Positions 45,718-55,540 are shown, counted from the stretch's first letter. The stretch: DNA of 64,000 nt from Shewanella colwelliana ATCC 39565 (GCF_000518705.1 NZ_KI912480.1:106713-170712); one strand, 5' to 3'. The notes: generated by a model from the letters alone, not told the origin. A program made the numbers and translations.

Positions 45718-45811
45718 AACAAGAATAAACGCAAAACTGACGATTAGCGCCAGTGAACTGCACCACAACTTGGCTTATTAACCAGTTGAAATGGCGCAGT
45801 GGTTCACCCTT

Positions 45812-46927
45812 TTACTTTGTAATATCTTTGCTTGGGATTCTCGCTTCCATCACCGCCACCTTTGCGCGGATTCTGGCTTCGAGCTGTTCAACAATATGTT
45901 CATTATCGAAGCGTGCTTTTTGGCGCACGCCATCATCATAGTAACCACTCTTACGGTTGCCACCTGTAAGGCCGATATCTGACACTAAGGCTTCACCGGG
46001 ACCATTGACGACACAACCAATAATCGATACATCCATCGGGGTCACAACATCTTCTAATCGTTGCTCAAGTTCGTTTACCGTTGAGATCACATCGAACTCT
46101 TGGCGCGAGCATGATGGGCAAGCGATAAAGTTAATCCCACGAGAACGAATACGTAGCGACTTTAAGATATCAAAACCCACTTTAATCTCTTCGACAGGAT
46201 CGGCGGCTAGCGAGATGCGCAGTGTGTCACCAATCCCTTCAGCCAATAACATGCCCAATCCTACAGCCGACTTAACCGAGCCCGCACGCGCGCCACCAGC
46301 TTCAGTGATCCCCAAGTGCAGCGGTTGCTTAATCTGTTTCGCTAGCAAACGATAGGATTCGACCGCTAAAAAGACATCCGATGCCTTAACGCTCACTTTG
46401 AATTGATCGAAGTTCAAACGGTCAAGAATATCCACATGACGCATTGCAGACTCTAACAAAGCCTCTGGCGTAGGTTCCTTATATTTGTCCATTAGTTCTT
46501 TCTCTAATGAACCACCGTTAACCCCAATACGGATCGGGATATTGTTATCACGAGCACACTCGACCACACTACGGATACGCTCTTCATTACCAATATTACC
46601 TGGGTTAATCCGTAAACAATCCACCCCATATTCAGCCACTTTAAGGGCAATACGGTAGTCAAAATGGATATCGGCAATCAGGGGAATATTGGTTTGCTGT
46701 TTAATCAGTTTAAACGCTTCTGCTGCATCCATCGTTGGTACCGATACACGCACAAGATCGGCACCGACCTTTTCTAAAGCGCGGATCTGCGCAACGGTCG
46801 CTTCAACATCAGTAGTGCGAGTATTGGTCATCGATTGCACCGCAATCGGTGCGCCATCGCCAATGGGCACATCACCTACATAAATACGGGTCGATGGACG
46901 TCTAATAATGGGGGACTCGTTGTACAT
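45812..46927 (-). CDS. ispG: 4-hydroxy-3-methylbut-2-enyl-diphosphate synthase IspG
   Basis: 371 aa. IspG converts methylerythritol cyclodiphosphate to HMBPP in the MEP isoprenoid pathway. An N-terminal TIM barrel is followed by a C-terminal reductase-like domain with the [4Fe-4S] cysteines in ACPSCSRQEFD and IGCVVNGPGEA and the catalytic Glu in GPGEA. The start is MYNESPIIRRPSTRIYVG. It is 19 bp after rodZ. Confidence 0.97.
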   Translation of the reverse strand: MYNESPIIRRPSTRIYVGDVPIGDGAPIAVQSMTNTRTTDVEATVAQIRALEKVGADLVRVSVPTMDAAEAFKLIKQQTNIPLIADIHFDYRIALKVAEYGVDCLRINPGNIGNEERIRSVVECARDNNIPIRIGVNGGSLEKELMDKYKEPTPEALLESAMRHVDILDRLNFDQFKVSVKASDVFLAVESYRLLAKQIKQPLHLGITEAGGARAGSVKSAVGLGMLLAEGIGDTLRISLAADPVEEIKVGFDILKSLRIRSRGINFIACPSCSRQEFDVISTVNELEQRLEDVVTPMDVSIIGCVVNGPGEALVSDIGLTGGNRKSGYYDDGVRQKARFDNEHIVEQLEARIRAKVAVMEARIPSKDITK

Positions 46928-46946
46928 CTTAATTCACTCTTCTACT

Positions 46947-47924
46947 TCAAAGATTGACTGGACTTGATAGTGTCAGTCTGGCGACTTTGCCGCTGGGATA
47001 CTTACCTAAATCGACATCTTGGCCATTGATAGACAACGCGACGGATTGAGGTGCTCCCAATATAACCTTAAATGGCTCCTGACCAAAGACATTGAGCTCT
47101 TTACCAGCCACCTTTAACCCATTCACTAAGGTCTTGCCGTCCGCATCTGTGACCTTTATCCAGCAGTCGCTGCTTAACCGGATAGCAATGGCTGTTTGCG
47201 CCGCGGCAGTATCCTCAGTTGTAACCTCGGTATCAGTAGCGGAGACTTGCGCTAACCTTGCCTCGGGAAGTTCTGTTGTAGTACTACCCTGCGGCGCACT
47301 GTCGGTATCAATTAATGATAATACTGAAGGGTTTACATTGGCACGTGACACAGGTTCAATACCCGTCGCAGCCTGCGCATCTGCGCTATGGATTGCAGCA
47401 TTAGGTTCGCCGGCATTGACGTCCACATCGGAAGAAATGTCAGCCACCTCTTCCACTGTCAATGTCGACAAGTCAATCCCCGACATCAACTCAGACTTCT
47501 GAACCCACCACAACACCAGTAAAGCAAGCAAAGTGAAGACGATGAAATAAGTCACCATCATTAATCGACCATCACGCGCCTGACGCGTCGTTTTACGCGA
47601 AAAACTCTGCATGGTGGGTGAACTTGCCACCGGAAAATACTCGGTCAAACACCGCTCTACAATCGTCTTATCTAGCTCCACAACACGGGCATAATTTTTG
47701 ATATAACCTTTGACGTAGGTGGCTGAGGCAATATTTTCAAAGTTGTCGGCTTCAATATCTTCAATAATGGATGGACGCAGGTGCAGTTGCTCAGCGATCT
47801 GCGCTATACTACTTCCCCGCTGCTCGCGAGCGTCTTTGAGTAACTGACCTAATTTAGGTGTAGGTGCCTCATCCTTGTTACTTGATGCTTCATCCTTGAG
47901 CATATCGGTTTGATTTTCAGTCAT
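46947..47924 (-). CDS. rodZ: Cell-shape protein RodZ
   Basis: 325 aa. The N-terminal cytoplasmic HTH domain (LGQLLKDAREQRGSSIAQIA ... ATYVKGYIKNYARVVELD) binds MreB. A single membrane segment (about 122-142, MMVTYFIVFTLLALLVLWWV) is followed by a Ser/Thr/Ala-rich linker and a C-terminal periplasmic DUF4115 beta-domain (DCWIKVTDADGKTLVNGLKV). Its stop/start contact with pilW (47924) indicates coupling. Confidence 0.95.
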   Translation of the reverse strand: MTENQTDMLKDEASSNKDEAPTPKLGQLLKDAREQRGSSIAQIAEQLHLRPSIIEDIEADNFENIASATYVKGYIKNYARVVELDKTIVERCLTEYFPVASSPTMQSFSRKTTRQARDGRLMMVTYFIVFTLLALLVLWWVQKSELMSGIDLSTLTVEEVADISSDVDVNAGEPNAAIHSADAQAATGIEPVSRANVNPSVLSLIDTDSAPQGSTTTELPEARLAQVSATDTEVTTEDTAAAQTAIAIRLSSDCWIKVTDADGKTLVNGLKVAGKELNVFGQEPFKVILGAPQSVALSINGQDVDLGKYPSGKVARLTLSSPVNL

Positions 47925-48712
47925 TAGTGCATACTTGCTCGATATTGCTTAGCCTCGTATGAAGCAGGAAACTTGGCGAGTAACAATATGCCAAACTTTC
48001 TTACTGCATCACTATCATTAAGACCTTGCTCAATTTTAATTCCCAACGCTAAACTTTGGGCTGATTCAGGCACCACTCTGTGATAACGTGCCAGGCCAGC
48101 TTTGGCTGCCGAATAGTTACCCAGTTCAAGTTCAATCTCAGAGATCTCAATTAATGAAGTCGCCCGTCGAGGGTCATAATTGAGGGCCATACCAAAATAG
48201 CGTTGTGCTTTTTGTAAGTCGCCCGATTTACGGCTACAAATACCTAGGTTTTCATAGCTCGATGCTGAGCGGGTGTATTTAGGCATCTTAACCGCTTTAA
48301 GAAACATCTCTTCGGCTTGGTCATACTTTTCTTGTTGACACAAAAACACACCAAAATTATTCATGGAATCGCCAGTGGCATCACTGGCATTAATCGCATC
48401 ACGGTAGGATTTCTCTGTTAGCTCTATTTCGCCAACAGATTGATAATAATAAGCTAATGCGACATGTACATCTTCAAGATTTGGCGCAAACTCCAATGCC
48501 TTATCAAGGTTGTACTTTGCCTGCTCACTATTACCTTTTTTCAAATAGGTCAAACCAAGCTGTACTCGCTGACGGGCAGCGGTAACATTATCGAAGGCAC
48601 GCTCGGTCACAGGCACATCGGTGCCACTGTATGTTCGCTCGGTAACACACCCCGACACCATGATTGATGTCAGGATTAAAAGAATCGAAAATTTTGGCTT
48701 TTGGTGCATCAT
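47924..48712 (-). CDS. pilW: Type IV pilus biogenesis lipoprotein PilW (PilF)
   Basis: 262 aa from ATG 48712 (AGG 6 nt upstream); the frame continues to 48739 but would hide the lipoprotein signal. The lipobox VSGC precedes the mature part. About five TPR repeats follow (VQLGLTYLKKGNSEQAKYNL, DKALEFAPNLEDVHVALAYY, MNNFGVFLCQQEKYDQAEEM). It is the outer-membrane pilotin that helps assemble the PilQ secretin. The position between rlmN and rodZ is conserved. Confidence 0.93.
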   Translation of the reverse strand: MMHQKPKFSILLILTSIMVSGCVTERTYSGTDVPVTERAFDNVTAARQRVQLGLTYLKKGNSEQAKYNLDKALEFAPNLEDVHVALAYYYQSVGEIELTEKSYRDAINASDATGDSMNNFGVFLCQQEKYDQAEEMFLKAVKMPKYTRSASSYENLGICSRKSGDLQKAQRYFGMALNYDPRRATSLIEISEIELELGNYSAAKAGLARYHRVVPESAQSLALGIKIEQGLNDSDAVRKFGILLLAKFPASYEAKQYRASMH

Positions 48713-48743
48713 GGCAAGCCTATCTCGTAGCAGATACAATAAG

Positions 48744-49865
48744 TTACTTTATTGTGACTGAAATCTGGCTATCTTGCATGCGTTTTTTCGCTAAACGTTT
48801 TGTTCTGTCACGGATATCCCCTGCTAACTGACCACAGGCGGCATCGATATCATCACCACGAGTCTTACGCACTATCACTGTAAGGCCATATTCCATCAAC
48901 ACTTTAGAGAATCTGTCGATACGCGAATTAGATGAACGCCCGTATGGTGAACCTGGGTATGGATTAAACGGGATAAGATTAACCTTGCAGGGTGTGTCTT
49001 TCATCAGCTTAGCCAACTCATGCGCCTGATCAGTACTGTCGTTGATGTGGTCAAGCATCACGTACTCAACCGTTACCCGGCCACGGTTAGCGTTAGACTT
49101 CGCAATATAACGACGTATGCCAGCCAAGAAATCTTCAAGTGGGTATTTCTTGTTTACTGGAACCAAGACATCACGCAGTTCATCATTTGGCGCATGGATA
49201 CTGACCGCTAAGGCCACATCTAAACTGTCACCTAAAATATCTAGTGCTGGCACAACCCCCGAGGTAGACACAGTTACGCGGCGTTTCGATAGACTAAAAC
49301 CAAAATCATCCAACATGATATCGATAGCGGGAATCACATTCTTTAGATTCAGCAGAGGCTCACCCACTCCCATCATCACCACATTGGTGATTGGACGATC
49401 GCCAGTATCTTTTTGAAATCCAAGAAAATGAGAGACGCGCCATATTTGGCCGACAATCTCAGATACCGTTAGGTTGCGGTTAAAGCCTTGCTGCGCCGTA
49501 GAGCAGAAGGTACATTCCAGCGCACAACCCACTTGCGATGAAACACACAAAGTGGCCCTATCTTCTTCAGGAATATAAACCGTTTCAACTTCTTGCCCTT
49601 GGCCGACATTAATCGCGAACTTAATGGTGCCGTCGGTAGACTTTTGATAGCTGGAAATCTCTGGCGCGACAATTTCACAACGCGCCGCAAGTTTAGCTCG
49701 CAATGCTTTGTTTATATTTGTCATCTGTTCAAAGTCACTTACGCCAAAATGGTAAAGCCACTTCATCAATTGATCGGCACGAAATGGCTTTTCACCCATT
49801 TCGGAAAATAGCGCTCTTAACCCTTTACGGTCTAGATCCAATAAATTGATCTTTTTCTCACTCAT
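48744..49865 (-). CDS. rlmN: 23S rRNA (adenine-2503-C2)/tRNA methyltransferase RlmN
   Basis: 373 aa from ATG 49865 (GAGG 9 nt upstream; a longer frame to 49886 is less likely). This radical-SAM enzyme methylates C2 of A2503 in 23S rRNA and A37 of some tRNAs. The [4Fe-4S]-binding CxxxCxxC is at C114, C118 and C121 (GCALECTFCSTAQQG). The GEPLLN motif is in MMGVGEPLLNLKN, and the C-terminal catalytic Cys lies in GDDIDAACGQLAG. It heads the rlmN-pilW-rodZ-ispG operon. Confidence 0.96.
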   Translation of the reverse strand: MSEKKINLLDLDRKGLRALFSEMGEKPFRADQLMKWLYHFGVSDFEQMTNINKALRAKLAARCEIVAPEISSYQKSTDGTIKFAINVGQGQEVETVYIPEEDRATLCVSSQVGCALECTFCSTAQQGFNRNLTVSEIVGQIWRVSHFLGFQKDTGDRPITNVVMMGVGEPLLNLKNVIPAIDIMLDDFGFSLSKRRVTVSTSGVVPALDILGDSLDVALAVSIHAPNDELRDVLVPVNKKYPLEDFLAGIRRYIAKSNANRGRVTVEYVMLDHINDSTDQAHELAKLMKDTPCKVNLIPFNPYPGSPYGRSSNSRIDRFSKVLMEYGLTVIVRKTRGDDIDAACGQLAGDIRDRTKRLAKKRMQDSQISVTIK

Positions 49866-50010
49866 TTTGACTAACCTCAACACCAAATCCTGCTACAGGG
49901 CGGCGAATTATACAGATATCAATAAATTTTAGCCAGCAACGAAATAGACTATGGTAGAATTCCTCCCGAGCTAATGTTGGCTCGTTACTCGGAGTTATTT
50001 TACCTCCCCC

Positions 50011-51129
50011 ATGATAACCCTTATTGTTATTATCCTAGTCTCTATTGGTGTCTCGTTCCTGTGTAGTGTGTTTGAAGCCGTACTTCTATCGGTCACTCCA
50101 AGCTATATCGCTAATTTACAAGAAACTAATCCAGCTGCAGCAGATCGCCTGAGTCGACAAAAAGAGAATGTTGAATCACCTTTGGTGTCAATTCTTACCC
50201 TTAATACCATCGCTCATACTGTCGGTGCCGCCGTTGCTGGTGCGCAAGCCGCCAAAGTGTTTGGTGATGATATGTTGGGACTATTCTCCGGTGTTTTAAC
50301 TTTCTTAATCCTATTCTTCTCGGAAATTATTCCGAAAACACTCGGTGCAAATTACTGGCGTAGCCTCGCCCCAACCGTATCGGTTGCACTAATGTGGATG
50401 GAGCGTCTTACTAAGCCATTAATCTGGATGTCACAACAGGTAACCAAAAAATTAGGCAAAGGGGATGAAGGCCAATATATTCGCCAAGAGCTGAGTGCTA
50501 TGGCAAAAATAGGTCATGAATCTGGCGAACTTGATGAGCAAGAATCTAAGATTCTAACGCAGATGTTATCGGTAAAAGAGATGCCCGTAACGGCCATCAT
50601 GACACCGAGAACGGTCATGTTTAGCTTGCCTTGTGAATTAACTCAAGAAGAGTTTGCTAATAAACATAAGGGCACTCCCTTCACCCGAATTCCGATTTTC
50701 GAGCAAGATCGCGATAACATAATCGGTTACATCAACCGTAATGATATCTTGCTAGCCGAACGTAATACGCCGTTAGAGCCGATCCTCAAGCTTAAACGTA
50801 ACTTAGTTATCGTCCCCGAAACAGCAAAAATATTACCCCTGTTTCAATTGATGATTAAGCGCAACACCAAGATCGCCATGGTGGTTGACGAATACGGTAG
50901 TAATCAAGGCGTTGTGACCCTTGAAGATATCATTGAGTCCTTACTTGGACTCGAAATTGTAGACAGTAACGACCCTGTCACCGATATGCAGCAGCTGGCC
51001 CGTAAGTTATGGCAGCGACGCATGACGCACAAAGGGATTCGTCTTTCTGATGAAGGTTCGGGTGATAACGAAACTGACTTACCAATCCCTGGAAGTGTCA
51101 GCCAATCGAGTGAGTCACACATCAAATAG
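50011..51129 (+). CDS. CNNM/CBS-domain membrane protein (CorC/HlyC-type)
   Basis: 372 aa. The N-terminal CNNM (DUF21) domain has about four membrane segments (MITLIVIILVSIGVSFLCSV; TLNTIAHTVGAAVAGAQAAK; GVLTFLILFFSEIIPKTLGA). Two CBS domains follow (about 200-315, PVTAIMTPRTVMFSLPC; MVVDEYGSNQGVVTLEDIIE). The family includes magnesium and cobalt transport proteins and so-called hemolysins. It lacks the CorC_HlyC C-terminal domain, so it is the short form. It is divergent from rlmN and followed by a terminator. Confidence 0.88.
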   Translation: MITLIVIILVSIGVSFLCSVFEAVLLSVTPSYIANLQETNPAAADRLSRQKENVESPLVSILTLNTIAHTVGAAVAGAQAAKVFGDDMLGLFSGVLTFLILFFSEIIPKTLGANYWRSLAPTVSVALMWMERLTKPLIWMSQQVTKKLGKGDEGQYIRQELSAMAKIGHESGELDEQESKILTQMLSVKEMPVTAIMTPRTVMFSLPCELTQEEFANKHKGTPFTRIPIFEQDRDNIIGYINRNDILLAERNTPLEPILKLKRNLVIVPETAKILPLFQLMIKRNTKIAMVVDEYGSNQGVVTLEDIIESLLGLEIVDSNDPVTDMQQLARKLWQRRMTHKGIRLSDEGSGDNETDLPIPGSVSQSSESHIK

Positions 51130-51146
51130 GTGATGGAATGCGATTA

Positions 51147-51173
51147 AAAGGGAAGCGTCGGCTTCCCTTTTTC
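51147..51173 (+). terminator. Rho-independent terminator after the CNNM gene
   Basis: A perfect 10-bp stem AAAGGGAAGC / GCTTCCCTTT with a GTCG loop is followed by TTC. It has poly-T character. Confidence 0.85.
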
Positions 51174-51220
51174 ATTTCTGCTACCAATGCTATACTCCTC
51201 GGTCGACGAAAGAGGCCTAC

Positions 51221-52960
51221 ATGACAGTCAGATATACCTTAAAACTTGCTCACATTAACGATACCCACTCACACTTCGATCCGACACGCGTTCAATTTAA
51301 GCTCCAGCATCAAGGTAAAACCTATGACATTAATAGTCACAGTGGAGGTTATGCGCGTATCAGTTACCAGGTAGAACAAGCGCGGGCAGAAGCCGCTCAA
51401 AATGGGCAATCATTTCTGTTTCTCCATGGTGGCGATAGCTTTCAAGGGACGCTTTACTTCAGCGAGTTCAAAGGCGCAGCGAATGCAGACCTCCTTAACC
51501 GTTTAAAGCCTGACGCTATGGTATTAGGTAATCATGAGATAGATGCAGGCAATGAACCGGTTAAAAACTTTCTCGACAATATCGGTTTTCCGCTACTAGC
51601 GGGCAATATGGATCTCAGTCAAGAGATTGCCAACAAGCCAGGAAGACTAGCTGGACACCATAATCTTCTCGATTACAACAGTGACACTCAAACGGCAAAG
51701 GTATTGATAAAGTCTATCGGTGATAAACCCTTAGCGATTATTGGTATCACCTTAGAGCAGATGAAAGAGATTGCACGCCCTGATGATGACACTCATTTTG
51801 TCAATGCAGTGACCACGACCGCCAATACCATCCAGGCCCTGCACCAGCAAGGTGTTAGACATATAGTGGTACTCAGTCACCTAGGTTGGGAGATGGACAA
51901 ACAACTGGCGCAGCAAGTGTCTGGTATCAGCGTCATCGTTGGCGGGCATTCACACACACTGCAAGGTGAATTCAATCACCTAGGCATGAGTGCCCTCCCC
52001 TATGGTGAAGCGGTCAATGGGACACCGATTTTACATGCAGGCAAATATGCCGAAACCATAGGGCTGTGTAACCTTGAGTTTACCGCAGATGGCAAGCTTA
52101 TTTCGCTTGATGGTCACAACTACTTTATGCTCGACCAACACCTGCTGATTGAAACTAATGAGCCAATTGATGCGGCAACCTACCAGGCATTAACCCAAGC
52201 GATACATGCCCATAAAGGCATACTTGGCGATGAGCACGATGAAACAATTGCACAGGTTATCGAACATAAATATCATCCAGCTATCAAGGCCTTAGAACAT
52301 CAAGTCTTGGCCTTTATTCCTAAAAACTTAGTACATACACGCTTGCCAAGCAAAGCGCTACCACACGGTAGCGAGATAGCCCCTTGGGTGTGTAAAAGCA
52401 TTTACCACGAAACTAAACGCTTGCGTGATAAGGTTGATTTTGCCCTGCACAACGCTGGCGGCGTGCGTCAGTCATTAAACAAAGGACCACTGACGATGGC
52501 CGATGTATTAGGGCGACTGCTACCGTTTGATCTGCCTTTGGTGAAATATCGTATCAAAGGTAAACACCTATACCAGGCCATTGAATCAGCCATCAACTCA
52601 GCGACCAATAACAGTATCACAGGTACAGGTGCAGGCAGTTTCCCCTATACCTACGGGCTTAAATATTACTATGATGGCCGTCAAAGTGTCGGCAAGCGAG
52701 TGATAAAACTCGAGGTCCTATCGCACCAGTCTGGTACAGAAGTTTGGCAACACGTTGAGTTAGAAAAGCACTATTTTGGTGTATCTTCAGCATATACAGC
52801 ATCAGGAAAAGAGGGTTATCAAGCGCTACAGCAAGCCGATTGGCAGACCGCTATTGCCACGCTAACACTCCCACAGGCGTTTATTCGTTTTATGGAGCGA
52901 GAGCAGGGACTGATGGGCGATATTGAGCCACAAGTAAGTTATACCAGTCACTTATATTAA
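51221..52960 (+). CDS. 5'-nucleotidase/UshA-family metallophosphatase without signal peptide
   Basis: 579 aa. The N-terminal calcineurin-like domain has all metal motifs: AHINDTHSHFD, GGDSFQGT, GNHEID, LSHLGWEMD and GGHSHT. The C-terminal 5'-nucleotidase domain (about 370-570) has HNAGGVRQSL and the FGVSSAYTASGKEGY substrate-pocket region. Most UshA relatives are periplasmic, but this one begins MTVRYTLKLAHINDTHSHFD at the metal motif itself and has no signal peptide. It is therefore likely cytosolic or exported by another route. Substrate: nucleotides or nucleotide sugars by family, not proven. Confidence 0.88.
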   Translation: MTVRYTLKLAHINDTHSHFDPTRVQFKLQHQGKTYDINSHSGGYARISYQVEQARAEAAQNGQSFLFLHGGDSFQGTLYFSEFKGAANADLLNRLKPDAMVLGNHEIDAGNEPVKNFLDNIGFPLLAGNMDLSQEIANKPGRLAGHHNLLDYNSDTQTAKVLIKSIGDKPLAIIGITLEQMKEIARPDDDTHFVNAVTTTANTIQALHQQGVRHIVVLSHLGWEMDKQLAQQVSGISVIVGGHSHTLQGEFNHLGMSALPYGEAVNGTPILHAGKYAETIGLCNLEFTADGKLISLDGHNYFMLDQHLLIETNEPIDAATYQALTQAIHAHKGILGDEHDETIAQVIEHKYHPAIKALEHQVLAFIPKNLVHTRLPSKALPHGSEIAPWVCKSIYHETKRLRDKVDFALHNAGGVRQSLNKGPLTMADVLGRLLPFDLPLVKYRIKGKHLYQAIESAINSATNNSITGTGAGSFPYTYGLKYYYDGRQSVGKRVIKLEVLSHQSGTEVWQHVELEKHYFGVSSAYTASGKEGYQALQQADWQTAIATLTLPQAFIRFMEREQGLMGDIEPQVSYTSHLY

Positions 52961-52990
52961 TCAGCTTTCAGTGGCTGATAGTATCATCGC

Positions 52991-53494
52991 TTAATCGACA
53001 AGCGCTTTAGTCAGGTAGAAACTCTGAAGAATTTGGCCTCGTTTCTCCTGATAGCTCTTATGCTTGAGGGTAAAGCCATGAGTTAAAAAAAGTGATTTTG
53101 ACAGCTTGGAGGCATCAACATAGAGGTGCGATATACCTTGCTTTTGTGCCCACGCCTCCATCGCTAAATAAAGTGATGTTGCTACCCTTTTGCCTTGATA
53201 GGCAGGCAACACATAGAGGCTATCGATATAGCCTCTATGTTGAAAATGCGTCTCGAGATTAATGAACCCGACACATTTCTCAAGACCATTTAGCAACAGG
53301 GAATCATCAACCACTAACCAAGCTTGAGTACGGCTCATGCGCTTATGCCAATGATACGCAGAGCGAGGCGCAAATGACCAAGCTTGCTTCTGCTCAATGG
53401 GATACATAGTCTCGGGAATATGCTCAATAGCATGATGAAATATCAGACTTACCTGGGCTGCAAACTTTGACTCATATGGGATGACTGATAACAT
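52991..53494 (-). CDS. GNAT family N-acetyltransferase
   Basis: 167 aa. The acetyl-CoA-binding motif region is VGFINLETHFQHRGYIDSLY, then VLPAYQGKRVATSLYLAMEA, with the Q/RxxGxG/A-like loop QGKRVA. The C-terminus FLTHGFTLKHKSYQEKRGQI, then LQSFYLTKAL, is typical of this GNAT subgroup. Substrate unknown; tail residues do not indicate a specific class. It is convergent with the nucleotidase gene. Confidence 0.87.
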   Translation of the reverse strand: MLSVIPYESKFAAQVSLIFHHAIEHIPETMYPIEQKQAWSFAPRSAYHWHKRMSRTQAWLVVDDSLLLNGLEKCVGFINLETHFQHRGYIDSLYVLPAYQGKRVATSLYLAMEAWAQKQGISHLYVDASKLSKSLFLTHGFTLKHKSYQEKRGQILQSFYLTKALVD

Positions 53495-53627
53495 GCTGAT
53501 GCACTTTCCTTAGATGGTTACCAAGTCCAAAAACTAAAATAGCGCTGATAATGGCTTATCAACGCTACATCTAACTTCACTCTTACCGTTAAAAAGACTA
53601 ACAGGGGAGTAGCAGTTATTAAATCGA

Positions 53628-53930
53628 TTACTTCTTATCGATACGACCAACAAATAGTAGCTCATCGAAAGTACGATCGAGTGTCTTGCTGGTAAAATCG
53701 TTCATCCACATCTGCTCTTGAACAACAACCGTATCGCCTTTTTTCACTTCCACTTGTGGGCCAGCAGCCCAAAATGTCTTATCTGACTCTTTGATTTGAA
53801 CATAAGTGTACCCACCACCGTTCATCGTATCGACAACAGTACCCTCATGAACAACACCAGCAGCCCATGCACTAGAGATACCTAGCGCTAATGTGGCAAC
53901 AGCGGCCAAGCGAACAAGTTTAGCTAACAT
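53628..53930 (-). CDS. Small exported OB-like protein (NrfJ-related)
   Basis: 100 aa with a clear signal peptide (MLAKLVRLAAVATLALGISS then AWA). The mature 77 residues contain EGTVVDTMNGGGYTYVQIKE, then a KTFWAAGPQVEVKKGDTVVV segment, which suggests a small beta-barrel (OB-like). It resembles proteins annotated as NrfJ-related in Shewanella; no cysteines or heme motif are present, so it is not a cytochrome. Role unknown. It is transcribed alone with a 130-bp upstream gap. Confidence 0.6.
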   Translation of the reverse strand: MLAKLVRLAAVATLALGISSAWAAGVVHEGTVVDTMNGGGYTYVQIKESDKTFWAAGPQVEVKKGDTVVVQEQMWMNDFTSKTLDRTFDELLFVGRIDKK

Positions 53931-54062
53931 TGCAAATCCTTAAGTATTTAACATTACCAGACCATTAAACCATGTGATCGACAATAAATCTTCAATGAAT
54001 ATCAGTAAATCTGCAACCAATGAAGCAGAGTTAGATCAAGCTCTCATAACTGAGTTTCTCCG

Positions 54063-54281
54063 CTAACCCTTGGGAACTAATAATGGTTTTAGCATCCCTT
54101 CTAGCCCGTTAAGCTTTATCTCGTACATCAATGCAAGTTGCTGACCCAACTTTCCCTGCGGAAACCCTTTGCTATGAAACCAAACTAAATAGGGTTCAGG
54201 AAGTTCTAACAGCTTACGACCGGCATATTTACCAAACGGCATCGTTTGATTAATAGCCTCAACCAAGAGTTTTTCATCCAT
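54063..54281 (-). CDS. DUF3820 family small protein
   Basis: 72 aa from ATG 54281 (GGA 8 nt upstream; a TTG four codons earlier is an alternative). It has the DUF3820 motif MPFGKYAGRKLLELPEPYLV, then WFHSKGFPQGKLGQQLALMY. The family is putatively a nucleic-acid- or metal-associated fold; function is not established. It is single-copy, minus strand and isolated. Confidence 0.8.
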   Translation of the reverse strand: MDEKLLVEAINQTMPFGKYAGRKLLELPEPYLVWFHSKGFPQGKLGQQLALMYEIKLNGLEGMLKPLLVPKG

Positions 54282-54796
54282 TGCATTATCCAATTAATCT
54301 AGGCACTCACCTTAAGGCGACTATTGAAACATAAAGTAAAAATCAAGCCTAGTCATTCACACTCCCAAAGCGTCAGTGGCTGATGAACAATAAATATATA
54401 TACGTAATTGAAATATAAAAAAACAAATATATACCCAAAGTGAATATAAATAGTGATAAAACCTAATTGATGACAAGCCTAATCCACCTAACTCATCATA
54501 AAAAACTAAATTACCAAACCTAAACCCATGATTAACAAGGCAATAACAACTTAAGTCTCACAAGATAGCCTCTAGCGTCAACAATCTGCCAAACCGGGCA
54601 AAAAGTCAATAAAATGACAAGTGCCACAATACAAAAAAACGTCAAAATTCATACGGTTGACTGACATATAATAAACACCTAAATTGAAGCTATGACCTAT
54701 ATCGGGTGAAAAGTTTCGGCGGTATTACACAAAACTTTCTGCCCAAAAAGATCGAATAGATAACATCGGCAATCACTACAGTCGAGAGGAATAACA
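54282..54796. other. AT-rich intergenic region upstream of the ParA-like gene
   Basis: 515 bp without a convincing gene, strongly AT-rich. It contains four CCTAA elements at 54462, 54478, 54487 and 54519. A 29-bp inverted repeat (AAAGTTT at 54710-54716, AAACTTT at 54732-54738) lies about 60 bp before the parA-like start. These could be binding sites for the ParA/RHH pair. Nothing else is recognisable. Confidence 0.5.
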
Positions 54797-55540
54797 ATGA
54801 TCATTCTAGTTGGCGGTGAAAAAGGGGGCAGTGGTAAAAGCTGTCTGGCTCAAAACATAGCAGTATTCTTGACTATCGAGTGTGGAGCATCGGTGATCAT
54901 GGTCGACTGCGACCCACAACGTACCACGTCAGATTGGATTCAAGCTCGTAATAACAACAGCGCACTCGCAGGTATTAACTGTGTGCAGCTTTACGGAAAA
55001 ATCCGCAATGACCTTTTAAGTCTAGAACAGCATTACGACTATGTGATTGTTGATTGTGGTGGTCAAGATAATCTCGCTTTGCGTGCAACCATGTCAGTCG
55101 CCTCACACGTATTGATGCCGCTTAGGCCTAAGCGTCGCGACCTAAAAACGGTCAGCCACATGGATGATATTGTTGCAACCTGTATGATGATTAATCCAAA
55201 AATGCGCGCATCTTTTGTGATTACTCAATGCCCAAGCTTGCCCAATCAGGTCAACCGTATCATTGAAGCAAAAGAGGTATGCAGAACCTACGATATCAAT
55301 GTACTCGATGCCATCACTTATAGTCGTAACATCTACGATGACAGTGAAGAGTCGGGTTTATCAGTGATTGAAATCCAGCCCAAAGGGAAAGCCGCAGAAG
55401 AGATGCGTAATATCGCCTGTGAACTGCTCCAAGCTGCAAATGCCACAGAAATTCGTAATCGTCTTGCCGAAAAACAGATGAATCAGCTAAGGGGTAATTA
55501 TGGGACTGGCCGATCTCAAGAAAAACTCTACGCAGTCTAG
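54797..55540 (+). CDS. ParA/Soj-type partition ATPase
   Basis: 247 aa. The deviant Walker A is GGEKGGSGKSCLAQN (about 6-20). Walker A' is MVDCDPQRTTSDW and Walker B is YDYVIVDCGGQDN. The absence of an N-terminal HTH makes it a short, Soj-like ParA. Such ATPases position DNA or protein cargo on the nucleoid. GAGAGGA precedes the ATG. Its 3' end overlaps the next gene by 41 bp. It is not the canonical parAB next to gidA/gidB, so the cargo is unknown; it may derive from a plasmid or ICE. Confidence 0.85.
   Translation: MIILVGGEKGGSGKSCLAQNIAVFLTIECGASVIMVDCDPQRTTSDWIQARNNNSALAGINCVQLYGKIRNDLLSLEQHYDYVIVDCGGQDNLALRATMSVASHVLMPLRPKRRDLKTVSHMDDIVATCMMINPKMRASFVITQCPSLPNQVNRIIEAKEVCRTYDINVLDAITYSRNIYDDSEESGLSVIEIQPKGKAAEEMRNIACELLQAANATEIRNRLAEKQMNQLRGNYGTGRSQEKLYAV

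Noticed and set aside
47092..47502. 136-codon plus-strand frame inside rodZ
   Set aside because: It lies opposite the linker and C-terminal domain of rodZ, an intact gene; a shadow frame.
52960..52979. ATCAGC...GCTGAT hairpin after the nucleotidase gene
   Set aside because: A 6-bp stem without a T-run is too weak to call a terminator.
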